Positions 26,348 to 36,433 of a DNA stretch of 64,000 bases are shown here, piece by piece (within the stretch, counting starts at the first letter, position 1; the number at the start of each line of letters is the position of its first letter). Source of the DNA: Streptomyces sp. VRA16 Mangrove soil (GTDB taxonomy: Bacteria; Actinomycetota; Actinomycetes; Streptomycetales; Streptomycetaceae). A program made the position numbers and the translations under genes. The stretch covers positions 434,001 through 498,000 of the forward strand of contig NZ_JAFVLN010000002.1 of NCBI RefSeq assembly GCF_017377775.1, given 5' to 3'. The notes beneath the pieces are model-generated. The model was not told the origin of the DNA and did not search any database. It saw only the letters and a list, made by a program, of their open reading frames with translations.

Positions 26348-26832
26348 GTGGCGATGCCGAACGCGCGGCGCAGTTGCGCCATGTCGTGCAGGTCGCGGTC
26401 CCGCGGCGCGTACCCCTGGTGGAAGGACACCTGCTGCTCGACCGAGAGGCACGGGACCGGGGCCCCAGCGATGGTGCCGGTCACGAAGCACGCGGCCGGG
26501 TAGGCGAAGGGCCGCTCGGGGTCGGGAGACGCCTGACGGGCCGAGCCGTCGGCGGCGAAGACGAGTGGATGCAGATCGATCTCGCGTCCGCCGGGGCCGG
26601 TGACGGCGAACCGGACGGGCCGCCAGTCCAGGCTCTCCGTGAACCCGGCCGCCGCGAGGGCGGCCACGACGGCGGGTTCCTGCTCCTGCCGGTGCATCAG
26701 ATCCACGTCGTGGTGCTCCCGGGTCTGCTCGCCGACGAGCGCGTCGATCCCCCACCCGCCACCGATCCAGACCTCGGCGCCGGCCCGGCGCAGCAGGGCC
26801 AGCACGTCGAGTACGTCGTCCGCCGTCATCAC
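26338..26832 (-). CDS. Nucleotidyltransferase-domain protein, aminoglycoside adenylyltransferase-like
   Basis: A 164-residue protein whose start, WIGGGWGIDALVGEQTREHH followed by DVDLMH, matches the nucleotidyltransferase core of ANT(2'')/lincosamide adenylyltransferase-like families, with the D-x-D metal pair in DVD. The C-terminal SFHQGYAPRDRDLHDMAQL also fits. Many chromosomal members of this group are not proven resistance enzymes, so a drug substrate should not be assumed. GTG 26832 or ATG 26829. It lies last in a minus-strand run of repair genes, 10 bp behind ogt. Confidence 0.72.
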   Translation of the reverse strand: MMTADDVLDVLALLRRAGAEVWIGGGWGIDALVGEQTREHHDVDLMHRQEQEPAVVAALAAAGFTESLDWRPVRFAVTGPGGREIDLHPLVFAADGSARQASPDPERPFAYPAACFVTGTIAGAPVPCLSVEQQVSFHQGYAPRDRDLHDMAQLRRAFGIATHF

Positions 26833-26842
26833 GGAGCCCAGC

Positions 26843-27337
26843 CTAGGAGAACAGGGCCGCGCCCCGCTCGAAGTCGAGCAGCCTGCGCTTGCGGTCGAGG
26901 CCGCCGCCGTAGCCGGTCAGGTCGCCGCCCGCGCCGATGACGCGGTGGCAGGGGACGATGACGCCGACGGGGTTCTTGCCGTTGGCGAGGCCGACGGCAC
27001 GGGAGGCGTTCGGTTTGCCGAGGGCCTCGGCGAGTTCACCGTAGGTGCGGGTCTCGCCGTACGGGATCCGCCGCAGCTGCGCCCACACGGAGCGCTGGAA
27101 CGGCGTGCCGTGCAGGTCGAGCGGCAGGTCGAACTCCGTCAACTCGCCCTGGAAATAGGTGTTCAGCTGGTCGATGACGGCTCCGAAGGGGCGCTCGTCA
27201 CGGGCGCCGAAGGTCTCCTCGGCGGGCCGGTGGCGCTGTCCTGTCATGTAGAGGCCGCTGAGGACGCCGTCGGTGGCGACGAGGGTGAGCGGGCCGTACG
27301 GGCTGTCGATGACGGTGTGCACGATGACGGGTGACAT
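26843..27337 (-). CDS. ogt: Methylated-DNA-[protein]-cysteine S-methyltransferase
   Basis: A 164-residue O6-alkylguanine-DNA alkyltransferase. The active-site block PVGVIVPCHRVIGAGGDLTG holds the acceptor Cys in PCHRV, and YGETRTYGELAEALGKPNA is the DNA-binding helix-turn-helix region. The protein takes the alkyl group irreversibly. ATG 27337 has AAGGGAT upstream and lies 12 bp after the Ada/AlkA gene, so the two alkylation-repair functions share a transcript. Confidence 0.94.
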   Translation of the reverse strand: MSPVIVHTVIDSPYGPLTLVATDGVLSGLYMTGQRHRPAEETFGARDERPFGAVIDQLNTYFQGELTEFDLPLDLHGTPFQRSVWAQLRRIPYGETRTYGELAEALGKPNASRAVGLANGKNPVGVIVPCHRVIGAGGDLTGYGGGLDRKRRLLDFERGAALFS

Positions 27338-27349
27338 GGCGTAGATCCC

Positions 27350-28816
27350 TTACGCGGGGAGGAAATTGATCGGATGGGCGTCGGTGGCCCACAGGTACTG
27401 GGTCGCGTACGCCCGCCAGGGGCGCCAGGCCGCGGCCCGCGCGGTGAGCGCGGCCGGAGTGTGGGGCAGGCCCAACTCCTGTGCGGCGCGCCGCATTCCG
27501 AGGTCGGTGGGCAGGAAGGCGTCCGGGTCGCCGAGACCGCGCATGGCGATGGCCTCGATGGTCCAGGGCCCGAATCCGGGCAGTTCCGCGAGCCGGGCAC
27601 GGGCCTCCTCCCAGTCGGACTCTGGGCCCAGCGTCAGCTCCCCGTCGGCCAGTCGCCGTACGAGGGTGAGGAGCGTGGTGCGGCGGCTGCCGGGCAGCGC
27701 GAGGGACTCCGGGTCGAGCGAGGCGAGGGACTGCGGGGTCGGGAAGAGGTGGGTGAGTCCGCCCTCCGGGTCCTCGACCGGGTCGCCGTGGGCGAGGACG
27801 AGGCGGGCGGCGTGGGTGCGGGCCGCGGCCGTGGAGACCTGCTGCCCGAGCACGGCGCGGACGGCGAACTCGGCCTCGTCGACGGTGCGCGGCACCCGGC
27901 GGCCGGGCGCCTTGTCGACGAGCGGCGCGAGCAGCGGGTCGGTGCGCAACCGGTCGTCGATCGCGACCGGGTCGGCGTCGAGGTCCAGCATCCGGCGGCA
28001 GCGGCTGATGGCGACGGTGAGGTCGCGCTGGTCGGTGAGGACGAGCCGGCAGCCGATGAAGTCGGCGCCGGGCGTCAGGCTCACGATGCCGTGCCCGTAC
28101 GGCAGCCGCAGGGTGCGCCGGTACGCCCCGTCGCGCCACTCCTCGACACCCGGCACGCCGGTGGCGGCGAGATGGCCGAAGAGGTTGTCGGGGTTGAGGG
28201 GCTTGCGGAACGGCAGGCGCAGGGTGAGCGTCCCCGGGGTGCTGGTCCGCCCCTGGGGTGCGCGGGTGCGCAGGTCGCTGGGGGTGAGGGCGTAGACCTC
28301 GCGGACGGTGTCGTTGAAGGTGCGGATGGACGAGAAGCCGGCGGCGAACGCGATGTCGGCCATGGGCAGCCCGGTCGTCTCGACGAGCAGCCGGGCGGTC
28401 TGGGCGCGCTGGGCGCGGGCGAGCGCGAGGGGGCCCGCGCCGAGTTCGGCGAGGAGCTGCCGTTCGATCTGGCGCTCGCTGTAGCCGAGCCGCCGGGCGA
28501 GTCCGGGGACGCCCTCGCGGTCCACGACCCCGTCGCCGATGAGCCGCATGGCGCGGGCGGTGAGGTCGGCGCGCTGGTTCCACTCCGGGGAGCCGGGGCT
28601 GGTGTCGGGCCTGCACCGCTTGCAGGCGCGGAATCCGGCCTGCTGGCAGGCGGCGGCGCTCGGGTAGAAGGTCATGTTCCGCGGCTTGGGCGGCACGACC
28701 GGGCAGCCGGGGCGGCAGTAGATGCGGGTGGTGGTGACGGCGGTGAAGAACACCCCGTCGAACCGCGAGTCCTTGGCCTGCACCGCGCGCACGCACCGCT
28801 CGAAGTCGGTGTACAT
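27350..28816 (-). CDS. alkA: Ada-like regulator fused to AlkA 3-methyladenine DNA glycosylase
   Basis: About 488 residues in three parts. The N-terminal Ada zinc/phosphotriester domain has the Cys pairs YCRPGCP and FRACKRCRP. An AraC-type HTH follows (LARRLGYSERQIERQLLAEL; DIAFAAGFSSIRTFN). The C-terminal half is an AlkA HhH-GPD glycosylase, with LPGFGPWTIEAIAMRGLGDP as the helix-hairpin-helix and DLGMRRA holding the catalytic Asp. It senses methyl phosphotriesters, activates the adaptive response and excises alkylated bases. ATG 28816 starts at MYTDFERCVRA; ATGs at 28861 and 28879 would add up to 21 residues. Confidence 0.93.
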   Translation of the reverse strand: MYTDFERCVRAVQAKDSRFDGVFFTAVTTTRIYCRPGCPVVPPKPRNMTFYPSAAACQQAGFRACKRCRPDTSPGSPEWNQRADLTARAMRLIGDGVVDREGVPGLARRLGYSERQIERQLLAELGAGPLALARAQRAQTARLLVETTGLPMADIAFAAGFSSIRTFNDTVREVYALTPSDLRTRAPQGRTSTPGTLTLRLPFRKPLNPDNLFGHLAATGVPGVEEWRDGAYRRTLRLPYGHGIVSLTPGADFIGCRLVLTDQRDLTVAISRCRRMLDLDADPVAIDDRLRTDPLLAPLVDKAPGRRVPRTVDEAEFAVRAVLGQQVSTAAARTHAARLVLAHGDPVEDPEGGLTHLFPTPQSLASLDPESLALPGSRRTTLLTLVRRLADGELTLGPESDWEEARARLAELPGFGPWTIEAIAMRGLGDPDAFLPTDLGMRRAAQELGLPHTPAALTARAAAWRPWRAYATQYLWATDAHPINFLPA

Positions 28817-28942
28817 GGCGGTGGTCCCGGTGCGGTGGCCTGGTGCCTGTTCGGTGGGCATGCCTCCAGCATCGGGCATGGTGAGCGGGGTGGCTGGCGG
28901 GAATCCGACATCAACGTCGGGCCTGCCCCCAGGGCGGTCCGC

Positions 28943-29470
28943 TCAGTCCACGAACCGGGCGAACGCCTGCCGGGCCCGCTCGTCGAACACCACGAAGCGC
29001 ACTTCCTCGACGACGCCGGGCGGGACCGCGCGCACGGTCTCGACGGCGATCCGCGCCCCGTCCTCCAGCGGCCAGCCGTAGATCCCGGTGGAGATCGCCG
29101 GGAACGCCACGGTGCGCGCGTGCAGCTCCTCGGCCACCTTGAGCGACTCCCGGTAGCAGGACGCGAGCAGCCCGGAGCGGTCCTCGGTCTCGGACCAGCG
29201 GGGGCCCACCGTGTGGATGACGTACGTGGCCGGGAGCAGCCCGGCCGTGGTGGCGACCGCGCGCCCGGTGGCGAGCCCCTTCCCGTAGTGGGAGGCCCGC
29301 AACTTCCGGCACTCGGCGAGGATTTCGGGGCCGCCGCGCCGGTGGATGGCGCCGTCCACTCCCCCGCCGCCGAGCAGCGACGAGTTCGCCGCGTTCACGA
29401 CGGCGTCGACGTGCTGCTCGGTGATGTCGCCCTGGACGAGGACGAGCCGGGGCCCCTTGTCCGTGCTCAT
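28943..29470 (-). CDS. Macro-domain protein, probable O-acetyl-ADP-ribose deacetylase
   Basis: A 175-residue single macro domain of the MacroD/YmdB type. [20 protein letters not shown] and [16 protein letters not shown] form the ADP-ribose pocket and the Asn/Asp catalytic loop, and [18 protein letters not shown] is the second loop. It should hydrolyse O-acetyl-ADP-ribose or protein-linked ADP-ribose. ATG 29470 overlaps the upstream oxidoreductase stop by 4 bp; an earlier ATG at 29494 is less likely. The sirtuin that makes O-acetyl-ADP-ribose is 2.6 kb away. Confidence 0.92.
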   Translation of the reverse strand: MSTDKGPRLVLVQGDITEQHVDAVVNAANSSLLGGGGVDGAIHRRGGPEILAECRKLRASHYGKGLATGRAVATTAGLLPATYVIHTVGPRWSETEDRSGLLASCYRESLKVAEELHARTVAFPAISTGIYGWPLEDGARIAVETVRAVPPGVVEEVRFVVFDERARQAFARFVD

Positions 29471-30888
29471 GACGCCGCCCTCAGTCGCTTCCACACGGCC
29501 TTCGCCGCGTTGTGCCCCGACATGCCGTGGACGCCGGGGCCGGGCGGGGACGCCGACGAGCAGATGAAGACGGCGGGGTGCGGGGTGGTGTACGGGGACA
29601 GCGACAGCTTGGGGCGCAGCAGCAACTGGAGCCCGCTCGCCGCGCCCGCGGCGATGTCACCGCCCACGTAGTTGGCGTTGCGCGCGGCCAGCTCGCGCGG
29701 CCCTGCGGTCGCGCGCGCGAGCACGAGGTCCCTGAACCCCGGGGCGAACCGCTCCAGTTGACGCTCGATCGCGTCCGTCAGATCGCCGTCCCAGCCGCTG
29801 GGCACGTGTCCGTACGCCCAGAACGTGTGCTTGCCCGCGGGCGCGCGCGTGGGGTCGAAGAGGCTGGGCTGCACGGTGATCAGGAACGGCTCGTCGGGCG
29901 CCCGGCCCTCGCGCGAGGCGGCGCGCAGGGCCTTGTCGATGTCGCCGCGGTAGGGGCCGACCTGGACGGTCCCGGCCGCGCGGGCCTCCTTCGCGGTCCA
30001 CGGCACGGGACCGTCGAGCGCGTAGTCGACCTTGAAGACGCTCGATCCGTACCGGAACCGGTCGTAGTAGCGGCCCAGGCCCGCGATCCTGGCGAGGGCG
30101 GCGGGCGAGGTGTCGAAGACGTACGCGCGGGCGGGCGGCAGGTCGTCGAGCCGCTTCACCTCGTAGTCGGTGTGGATCGCGCCGCCCAGGTCCTTCAGGT
30201 ACGCGGCGAGCGCGTCGGAGACGGACTGGGAGCCGCCGCGGGCGATCGGCCACCCGCGCGCGTGGGCGGCGAGCGCGAAGACGAGGCCGATGGCGGACGT
30301 CGCGAACCCGCCGAGCGGCGCGATGACGTGGGCGACGAGGCCCGCGATGAGGGCGGGCGCCTTCTCGTCGCGGAAGCGGCGGGTCAGCAGCGTCGAGGGT
30401 GGCAGGCCGACGAGGCCGAACCGGGCGAGGGTGACCGGGTCGCGGGGCAGCGCGCTGAGCGGCAGCGACATGAAGTCGCGCACGAGGGTGTCCCAGTGCG
30501 GCAGCAGCGGCTCGACCAGCCGGCGGTACGTGCCCGCGTCGCGCGGCCCGAAGGAGGCGGCGGTCTCGGCGACGGAGCGGGACAGCACGGCGGCGCTGCC
30601 GTCGGGGAACGGGTGCGCCATCGGCAGCTCGGCGTGCACCCACTCCAGGCCGTACCGCTCCAGGGGCAGGGCGCGGAACGCCGGGGAGTTGATGCCCAAC
30701 GGGTGGGCGGCCGAGCACGGGTCGTGGCGGAAGCCGGGCAGTGTCAGCTCCTCGGTGCGGGCGCCGCCGCCGATGGTGTCCTTGGCCTCGAACACGGCCA
30801 CGGAGAAGCCCCGTCTGGCCAGTTCGACGGCAGCGGTCAGCCCGTTGGGCCCCGCACCCACCACGACGGCGTCGAGCATCGACGGCAC
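29467..30888 (-). CDS. NAD(P)/FAD-dependent oxidoreductase (phytoene desaturase/PYROXD2-like)
   Basis: A 473-residue amine-oxidase/desaturase-like flavoprotein. The N-terminal dinucleotide motif [20 protein letters not shown] is followed by [15 protein letters not shown]. The C-terminal [17 protein letters not shown] completes the FAD site. Substrate unknown; there are no carotenoid genes nearby, so phytoene is unlikely. The GTG start has AGGAG 7 nt upstream. It is the first gene of the minus-strand run that continues into the macro-domain gene with a 4-bp overlap. Confidence 0.85.
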   Translation of the reverse strand: MPSMLDAVVVGAGPNGLTAAVELARRGFSVAVFEAKDTIGGGARTEELTLPGFRHDPCSAAHPLGINSPAFRALPLERYGLEWVHAELPMAHPFPDGSAAVLSRSVAETAASFGPRDAGTYRRLVEPLLPHWDTLVRDFMSLPLSALPRDPVTLARFGLVGLPPSTLLTRRFRDEKAPALIAGLVAHVIAPLGGFATSAIGLVFALAAHARGWPIARGGSQSVSDALAAYLKDLGGAIHTDYEVKRLDDLPPARAYVFDTSPAALARIAGLGRYYDRFRYGSSVFKVDYALDGPVPWTAKEARAAGTVQVGPYRGDIDKALRAASREGRAPDEPFLITVQPSLFDPTRAPAGKHTFWAYGHVPSGWDGDLTDAIERQLERFAPGFRDLVLARATAGPRELAARNANYVGGDIAAGAASGLQLLLRPKLSLSPYTTPHPAVFICSSASPPGPGVHGMSGHNAAKAVWKRLRAAS

Positions 30889-30977
30889 CTTCGGACTCCT
30901 TCGTCAGCCGATGGCCACTGCCCGCACAGGATATGCCGGGGCACCGACAACGCCGGGGTCCGGGTAGCGTGCGGCGG

Positions 30978-31631
30978 ATGACGTACTGGTTCCGGACCGC
31001 CGAAGGGTCTCTGACGTCGTGGCGCGAAGTGGGCGATGCCGGGGTGGTGCTGCGCGAGGCGGTGTTCGACGCGGAGCGGCCGGCCGCGATGCCGCCCGAA
31101 CCGCTGGCCCCGGCGCCGTGGGGCGCGGCCGTGGTGGCGTCGTCACGGGCCGAACTGTCCTGGTTGGCGGGCCGGTTCGGGCTCCTGGGCATGGCGCTGT
31201 ACGAGGACATGTACGGGGCGCCCACCGCGCGTACCGCCGAGGGGGGCGCCGAGGTCACCGAGGGCGACTTCGAGCGGGCCTGGGGGAAGGCCCGCAGCGA
31301 CCGGCACTTCACGCCCCGTCCCACAGGGCCGCTGCCGAACGGCACCCGGCTGACCGGCACGGTCTCCGTACTGCCGTGGGGGCCGGGCATCACCGGCCTC
31401 TTCGTCGATCTGGGCCCGGAACTGCCGCTGCCCGCCTTCGTGGACATGGGGCACCTGCCCCGGGAGCCCGACCGATGGCCGCAGGTGGGCGCGGTCGGCA
31501 GCTACGAGGTCACCGATGTGCGCTTCCACTCCGTGGCCCAGGGGCCCTGCGGCCTGCAGATCAGACTGCGCCCGGCCCCGCCAGCAGCCCCCGCACCCGC
31601 TCCGCGGCCCTCGGGTCCCGGGCCGCGGTGA
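30978..31631 (+). CDS. Hypothetical protein with S1-like C-terminal domain
   Basis: A 217-residue protein. The N-terminal 100 residues are unrecognised. Residues about 115-205 read like an S1/OB RNA-binding fold: GTRLTGTVSVLPWGPGITG then LFVDLG, ending GLQIRLRP. The last 15 residues are Pro/Ala-rich. Its 3' 71 bp overlap the convergent phosphatase gene. Divergent from the FAD oxidoreductase across an 89-bp gap. No function is assigned. Confidence 0.65.
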   Translation: MTYWFRTAEGSLTSWREVGDAGVVLREAVFDAERPAAMPPEPLAPAPWGAAVVASSRAELSWLAGRFGLLGMALYEDMYGAPTARTAEGGAEVTEGDFERAWGKARSDRHFTPRPTGPLPNGTRLTGTVSVLPWGPGITGLFVDLGPELPLPAFVDMGHLPREPDRWPQVGAVGSYEVTDVRFHSVAQGPCGLQIRLRPAPPAAPAPAPRPSGPGPR

Positions 31632-32430
31632 ACGGCAGCGCGTTGCCCCCGGTGATCCGGAACGGCTCGCCCGTGCGCGTGAGGTGGGCGCCGCCCGCCT
31701 CCTCGACCAGGAGCAGTCCTGCCGCGTGGTCCCAGGCCAGCTCCCAGCTGAACGCGACGGCGTCGACCGCGCCGCGCGCGACGGCCAGGTACTCCAGGCC
31801 CGCCGAGCCACAGGGGCGCGGGGCGACACCGTCCGTCCACAGGCCCGTCAGGGCGCGCTTTTGATCGTCGGTCGTGTAGTCGGGGTGCGAGGTGGCGATC
31901 CGCAGGTCGGTGCCCGGCTCGGGCGAACCGGCGTGCAGCGCCCGGCCGTTGAGGGTCGCTCCCCTGCCGCGTACGGCGACGGCGAACTCGTCGAGGGCGG
32001 GCGCCCAGGTCCAGGAGGCCAGCACGACGCCGTCGAGGGTGAGGGCGACGAGGGTGCAGAAGCCGGGGTCGCCGTGGACGAACTGGCGGGTGCCGTCGAC
32101 CGGGTCGACGATCCAGACCGGGCCCGCGCCGCGTATCGCCTCGTACGTCGTCGGGTCGGCGGCGACGGCCTCCTCGCCGACGACGACCGCGCCGGGCAGC
32201 ACGGCGGCCAGCTCGCGCGTGAGGTACTCCTCCGCGCGCCGGTCGGCGACGGTCACCAGGTCGTGCGGGGCGCTCTTCTGCTGGATCTCGTGCGCGGCGA
32301 GCTGCCGGAAGCGGGGGGTGATCTCGGCGGCGGCCGCGGCGCGCACGATGCGCTCCACGTCGCGGACGAGCTCGTCGGTCACCTTGCTGGTCAGAAAGTC
32401 GTCGATGCTCTCTGTCGTGGTTTCGATCAT
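31561..32430 (-). CDS. Inositol monophosphatase-family phosphatase (histidinol-phosphatase-like)
   Basis: A 289-residue Mg2+-dependent phosphatase. The metal motifs are present: GEEAVAADP for the first Glu-Glu, WIVDPVDGTRQFVHGDP for the DPxDGT core, and SWELAWDHAAGLLLVEEAGG for the C-terminal WDxAAG motif. Members act on inositol phosphates, histidinol phosphate or adenosine bisphosphate; the narrower role is unknown. ATG 32430 has GGAGG very close (1 nt spacing). The gene overlaps the convergent S1-like gene by 71 bp. Confidence 0.87.
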   Translation of the reverse strand: MIETTTESIDDFLTSKVTDELVRDVERIVRAAAAAEITPRFRQLAAHEIQQKSAPHDLVTVADRRAEEYLTRELAAVLPGAVVVGEEAVAADPTTYEAIRGAGPVWIVDPVDGTRQFVHGDPGFCTLVALTLDGVVLASWTWAPALDEFAVAVRGRGATLNGRALHAGSPEPGTDLRIATSHPDYTTDDQKRALTGLWTDGVAPRPCGSAGLEYLAVARGAVDAVAFSWELAWDHAAGLLLVEEAGGAHLTRTGEPFRITGGNALPFTAARDPRAAERVRGLLAGPGAV

Positions 32431-32477
32431 GCCTCCATGAGACCACGCCCCACTGACAATGCGCACCGAGCAGGTGA

Positions 32478-32521
32478 ACAAGGGGTGGAATCGCAGGGAA
32501 ATCGGCGGTTCCACCCCTTGT
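32478..32521 (-). terminator. Terminator behind the gamma-glutamyltransferase gene
   Basis: Exact 13-bp arms ACAAGGGGTGGAA/TTCCACCCCTTGT around an 18-nt loop, directly after the stop at 32534. It ends the peptide-transport operon before the phosphatase gene. Confidence 0.8.
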
Positions 32522-32533
32522 GCGGCCGGTCGG

Positions 32534-34348
32534 TCAGCGGCCGACGGCGTATCCCTGCATGCCGCGCGGGTTCGCCGCCGCCGACAGGACGCCGGTGCGC
32601 GGGTCGCGGGCGACGGCGCACAACCGGCCCTCGGACCAGGCGTCACCCACGGTCACCTCGTGACCACGGCGGCGCAGCTCGGCGACGACGTCCTCGTCCA
32701 TGCGCGACTCCACGGTCACCGATCCCGGCCGCATGCCGCGCGGGAAGAAGGAGCCGGGGAACGAGTCGTTGTGCCAGTTCGGGGCGTCGATGGCGCCCTG
32801 GAGGTCGAGCCCGCCCCGGACCGAGGCGCGCAGCGCGACGGCGAGGAAGAAGTGCACCTGCCACTGGTCCTGCTGGTCGCCGCCGGGCGTACCGAAGGCC
32901 ATGACCGGGACGCCGTCCTTCAGGGCGAGGGACGGGGTGAGCGTGGTACGGGGGCGGCGGCCGGGGGTGAGCGAGTTGGGCAGGTCCTCGTCGAGCCAGG
33001 CCATCTGCAGGCGCGTACCGAGCGGGAAGCCGAGCTCGGGCACGACGGGGTTGGACTGGAGCCAGCCGCCCGAGGGGGTGGCCGCGACCATGTTGCCCCA
33101 GCGGTCGACGATGTCGAGGTGGCAGGTGTCGCCGCGGGTCCCGCCGTTCTTCTGCACGGTCGGCTCACCGGCGCCCGCGACCCCCATGGCGTCGAAGCCG
33201 GCCTCGCCGGACGCGACCGCGTGGGCGTGCGCGCTGAGCCGCGGCTCGGCGCCGAGCGGGCTGCCGGGGCGCAGCTCGTGCGAGGCCTTCTCCGGGTCGA
33301 CGAGGGCGCGGCGTGCGGCGTTGTACGGGTCGGAGAGCAGCGCGTCGACGGGGACGTCCTGGGCGTCGCCGTACCAGGCCTCCCGGTCGGCCATGGCGAG
33401 CTTGCAGCCCTCTACGAGGAGGTGCACGTAGTCGGCCGACCCGTAGGCGGGCAGTTCCGGCGGGAGCAGGGCGAGCTGCTGGAGGAAGGCGGGGCCCTGG
33501 CTCCAGCCGCCGGCCTTGCACAGGGTCCAGCCGTTCCAGTCGTACGTGGCCGGGGCCTCGTAGGTCGCTTCCCAGGCGGCGAGATCGGCGAGCGTCAGGG
33601 TTCCGGTGTGGCGCTCGCCGCTGGTGTCCATGGTGGGCCGCTGGGCCTGGCGGACCAGTGCCTCGGCGATGAAGCCCTCGCGCCAGACGCGGCGGGCCTC
33701 CTCGATCTGGGCCACACGGTTGGCGCTGCCGGCGCCGCCCGCCTCCTCGGCCTCCGCTATGAGCCGCTTCCAGGTGGCGGCGAGCTGCCGGTTGCGCAGG
33801 AGTTCGCCGGGCTGCGGGGCCTTGCCGTCGACGAGGTAGACCTCGGCTGACGACGGCCACTCGGTCTCGAAGAGTGCGCGGACCGTCTCGACGGTCTCGC
33901 CGACGCGCTCCACGGGCGCGTGCCCGTCCTCCGCGTACCCGACGGCGTACTTGAGAACGTCGGCGAGGGTCTTGGTGCCGTGGTCCTTCAGGAGCAGCAT
34001 CCAGGCGTCGAACGCGCCGGGCACGGCGGCGGCGAGCGGTCCGGTGCCGGGTACGAGGTCGAGGCCGAGTTCGTCCCTGTAGTGCGCGACGGTGGCACCG
34101 GCCGGGGCGACGCCCTGGCCGCACAGCACGCGCACCTCGCCGCCGGCCGGGGCGAGGATCATCGGCACCTCGCCGGCCGGGCCGTTCAGGTGCGGCTCGA
34201 CGACGTGCAGGACGAAGCCCGCGGCGACGGCGGCGTCGTAGGCGTTGCCTCCGTCCTCCAGGACCGCCATGGCGGACTGGGAGGCGAGGTAGTGCGTGGA
34301 GGACACCATGCCGAAGGTGCCCTGGAGGGTCGGCCGGGTGGTGAACAA
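32534..34348 (-). CDS. ggt: Gamma-glutamyltransferase family protein
   Basis: A 604-residue N-terminal-nucleophile hydrolase of the gamma-glutamyltranspeptidase family. The start (FGMVSSTHYLASQSAMAVLE) is the usual substrate-domain opening. The autoprocessing site is in GDTCHLDIVD, with Thr408 as the predicted nucleophile; it reads T-C-H where the classical enzymes have T-T-H. TPSGGWLQSN and the GTPGGDQQDQW loop are present. There is no signal peptide, so it should work in the cytoplasm, unlike secreted GGTs. It lies 19 bp behind a complete oligopeptide importer and probably processes imported gamma-glutamyl compounds. Confidence 0.9.
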   Translation of the reverse strand: MFTTRPTLQGTFGMVSSTHYLASQSAMAVLEDGGNAYDAAVAAGFVLHVVEPHLNGPAGEVPMILAPAGGEVRVLCGQGVAPAGATVAHYRDELGLDLVPGTGPLAAAVPGAFDAWMLLLKDHGTKTLADVLKYAVGYAEDGHAPVERVGETVETVRALFETEWPSSAEVYLVDGKAPQPGELLRNRQLAATWKRLIAEAEEAGGAGSANRVAQIEEARRVWREGFIAEALVRQAQRPTMDTSGERHTGTLTLADLAAWEATYEAPATYDWNGWTLCKAGGWSQGPAFLQQLALLPPELPAYGSADYVHLLVEGCKLAMADREAWYGDAQDVPVDALLSDPYNAARRALVDPEKASHELRPGSPLGAEPRLSAHAHAVASGEAGFDAMGVAGAGEPTVQKNGGTRGDTCHLDIVDRWGNMVAATPSGGWLQSNPVVPELGFPLGTRLQMAWLDEDLPNSLTPGRRPRTTLTPSLALKDGVPVMAFGTPGGDQQDQWQVHFFLAVALRASVRGGLDLQGAIDAPNWHNDSFPGSFFPRGMRPGSVTVESRMDEDVVAELRRRGHEVTVGDAWSEGRLCAVARDPRTGVLSAAANPRGMQGYAVGR

Positions 34349-34367
34349 GAAGGGCTCCTAGTAGCGA

Positions 34368-35416
34368 CTAGCGGGTGGCGGTACGCGTGTTCGGGATCGT
34401 ACGAGAGGGCTCTGCTGCCGGGGCCGCCGCGTCGGGGGCGGTGCCGTCGTCGGCGACCAGGTGGCAGGAGACCTCGCGGCCGCCGGCCGTGCTGTCGAGG
34501 GTGCGCAGGGCCGGGATCTCCGTGCGGCAGCGGTCGACGGCGAGCGGGCAGCGGGTGTGGAAGCGGCAGCCGGGCGGCGGCGCGAGCGGGCTGGGCAGTT
34601 CGCCGGACAGGACGATGCGTTCGCGGGTGCGCTGGGTGACCGGGTCGGGGACCGGCGCGGCCGACAGCAGGGCCTGCGTGTAGGGGTGCTTGGGGTCGGC
34701 GAACAGCTCGCGCGTGGGCGCCTGTTCGACGATCTGGCCCAGGTACATGACGGCGATCCGGTCGGCCAGGTACTCGACGGCGGCCAGGTCGTGCGTGATG
34801 AACAGGCAGCCGAAGCCGCGGTCGCGCTGCAGGTCGGCCAACAGGTTCAGTACCGAGGCCTGCACGGACACGTCGAGCGCGGAGGTCGGCTCGTCGGCGA
34901 CCAGGAGGTCGGGGTCGACGGAGAGGGCGCGGGCGATGGAGATGCGCTGGCGCTGGCCGCCGGAGAGTTCGTGCGGGTGCCGGTCGGCGTGCTCGGGGCG
35001 CAGCCCCACTTGCGCGAGAAGTTCCTGTACGCGCGCGTGGGCGGCCTCTTTGCCCTTGGTGATCCCGTGCAGCCGCAGCGGTTCGGCGATGATCTCGCCG
35101 ACCGTCATGCGCGGGTCGAGCGAGGACGACGGATCCTGGAAGACCAGGTGGAAGTCCTTGCGCAGGGGCCGCAGGGCGCGCCGCGACATCGTCGTGACGT
35201 CCGTGCCGTTGATGCGGACGGTGCCGCCGGTGGGGTCGTCGAGGCGGACGGCGCAGCGGCCGACGGTCGACTTGCCGCTGCCGGACTCGCCGACGAGGCC
35301 GACGACCTCGCCGCGGCCGACGGTCAGGGTGACGCCGTCGGCGGCGCGCACGGTGCCGCCCGCGCCCGCGAAGTGCCGCTCCAGGCCGACGAGTTCGAGA
35401 ACCGGGGTGTCGCTGG

Positions 35417-35420
<4 letters not shown>
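34368..35420 (-). CDS. Oligopeptide/dipeptide ABC transporter ATPase (OppF/DppF type)
   Basis: A 350-residue ATPase. Walker [16 protein letters not shown], signature LSGGQRQRISIARALS, Walker B LLVADEPTSALD; the C-terminal CRFHTRCPLAVDRC cysteine cluster is typical of the Opp/Dpp family, where it can bind an iron-sulfur cluster. It pairs with the next-upstream ATPase. ATG overlaps that gene's stop by 4 bp. Confidence 0.93.

Positions 35421-36429
<1,009 letters not shown>

Positions 36430-36433
<4 letters not shown>

Noticed and set aside
26338-26832. A dedicated aminoglycoside resistance gene
   Set aside because: Only the nucleotidyltransferase core is recognisable and the context is DNA repair; no mobile element or antibiotic cluster is near.
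29467-30888. Carotenoid phytoene desaturase
   Set aside because: The fold fits, but no phytoene synthase, cyclase or other carotenoid gene is nearby, and the PYROXD2-like C-terminus is shared by many non-carotenoid enzymes.
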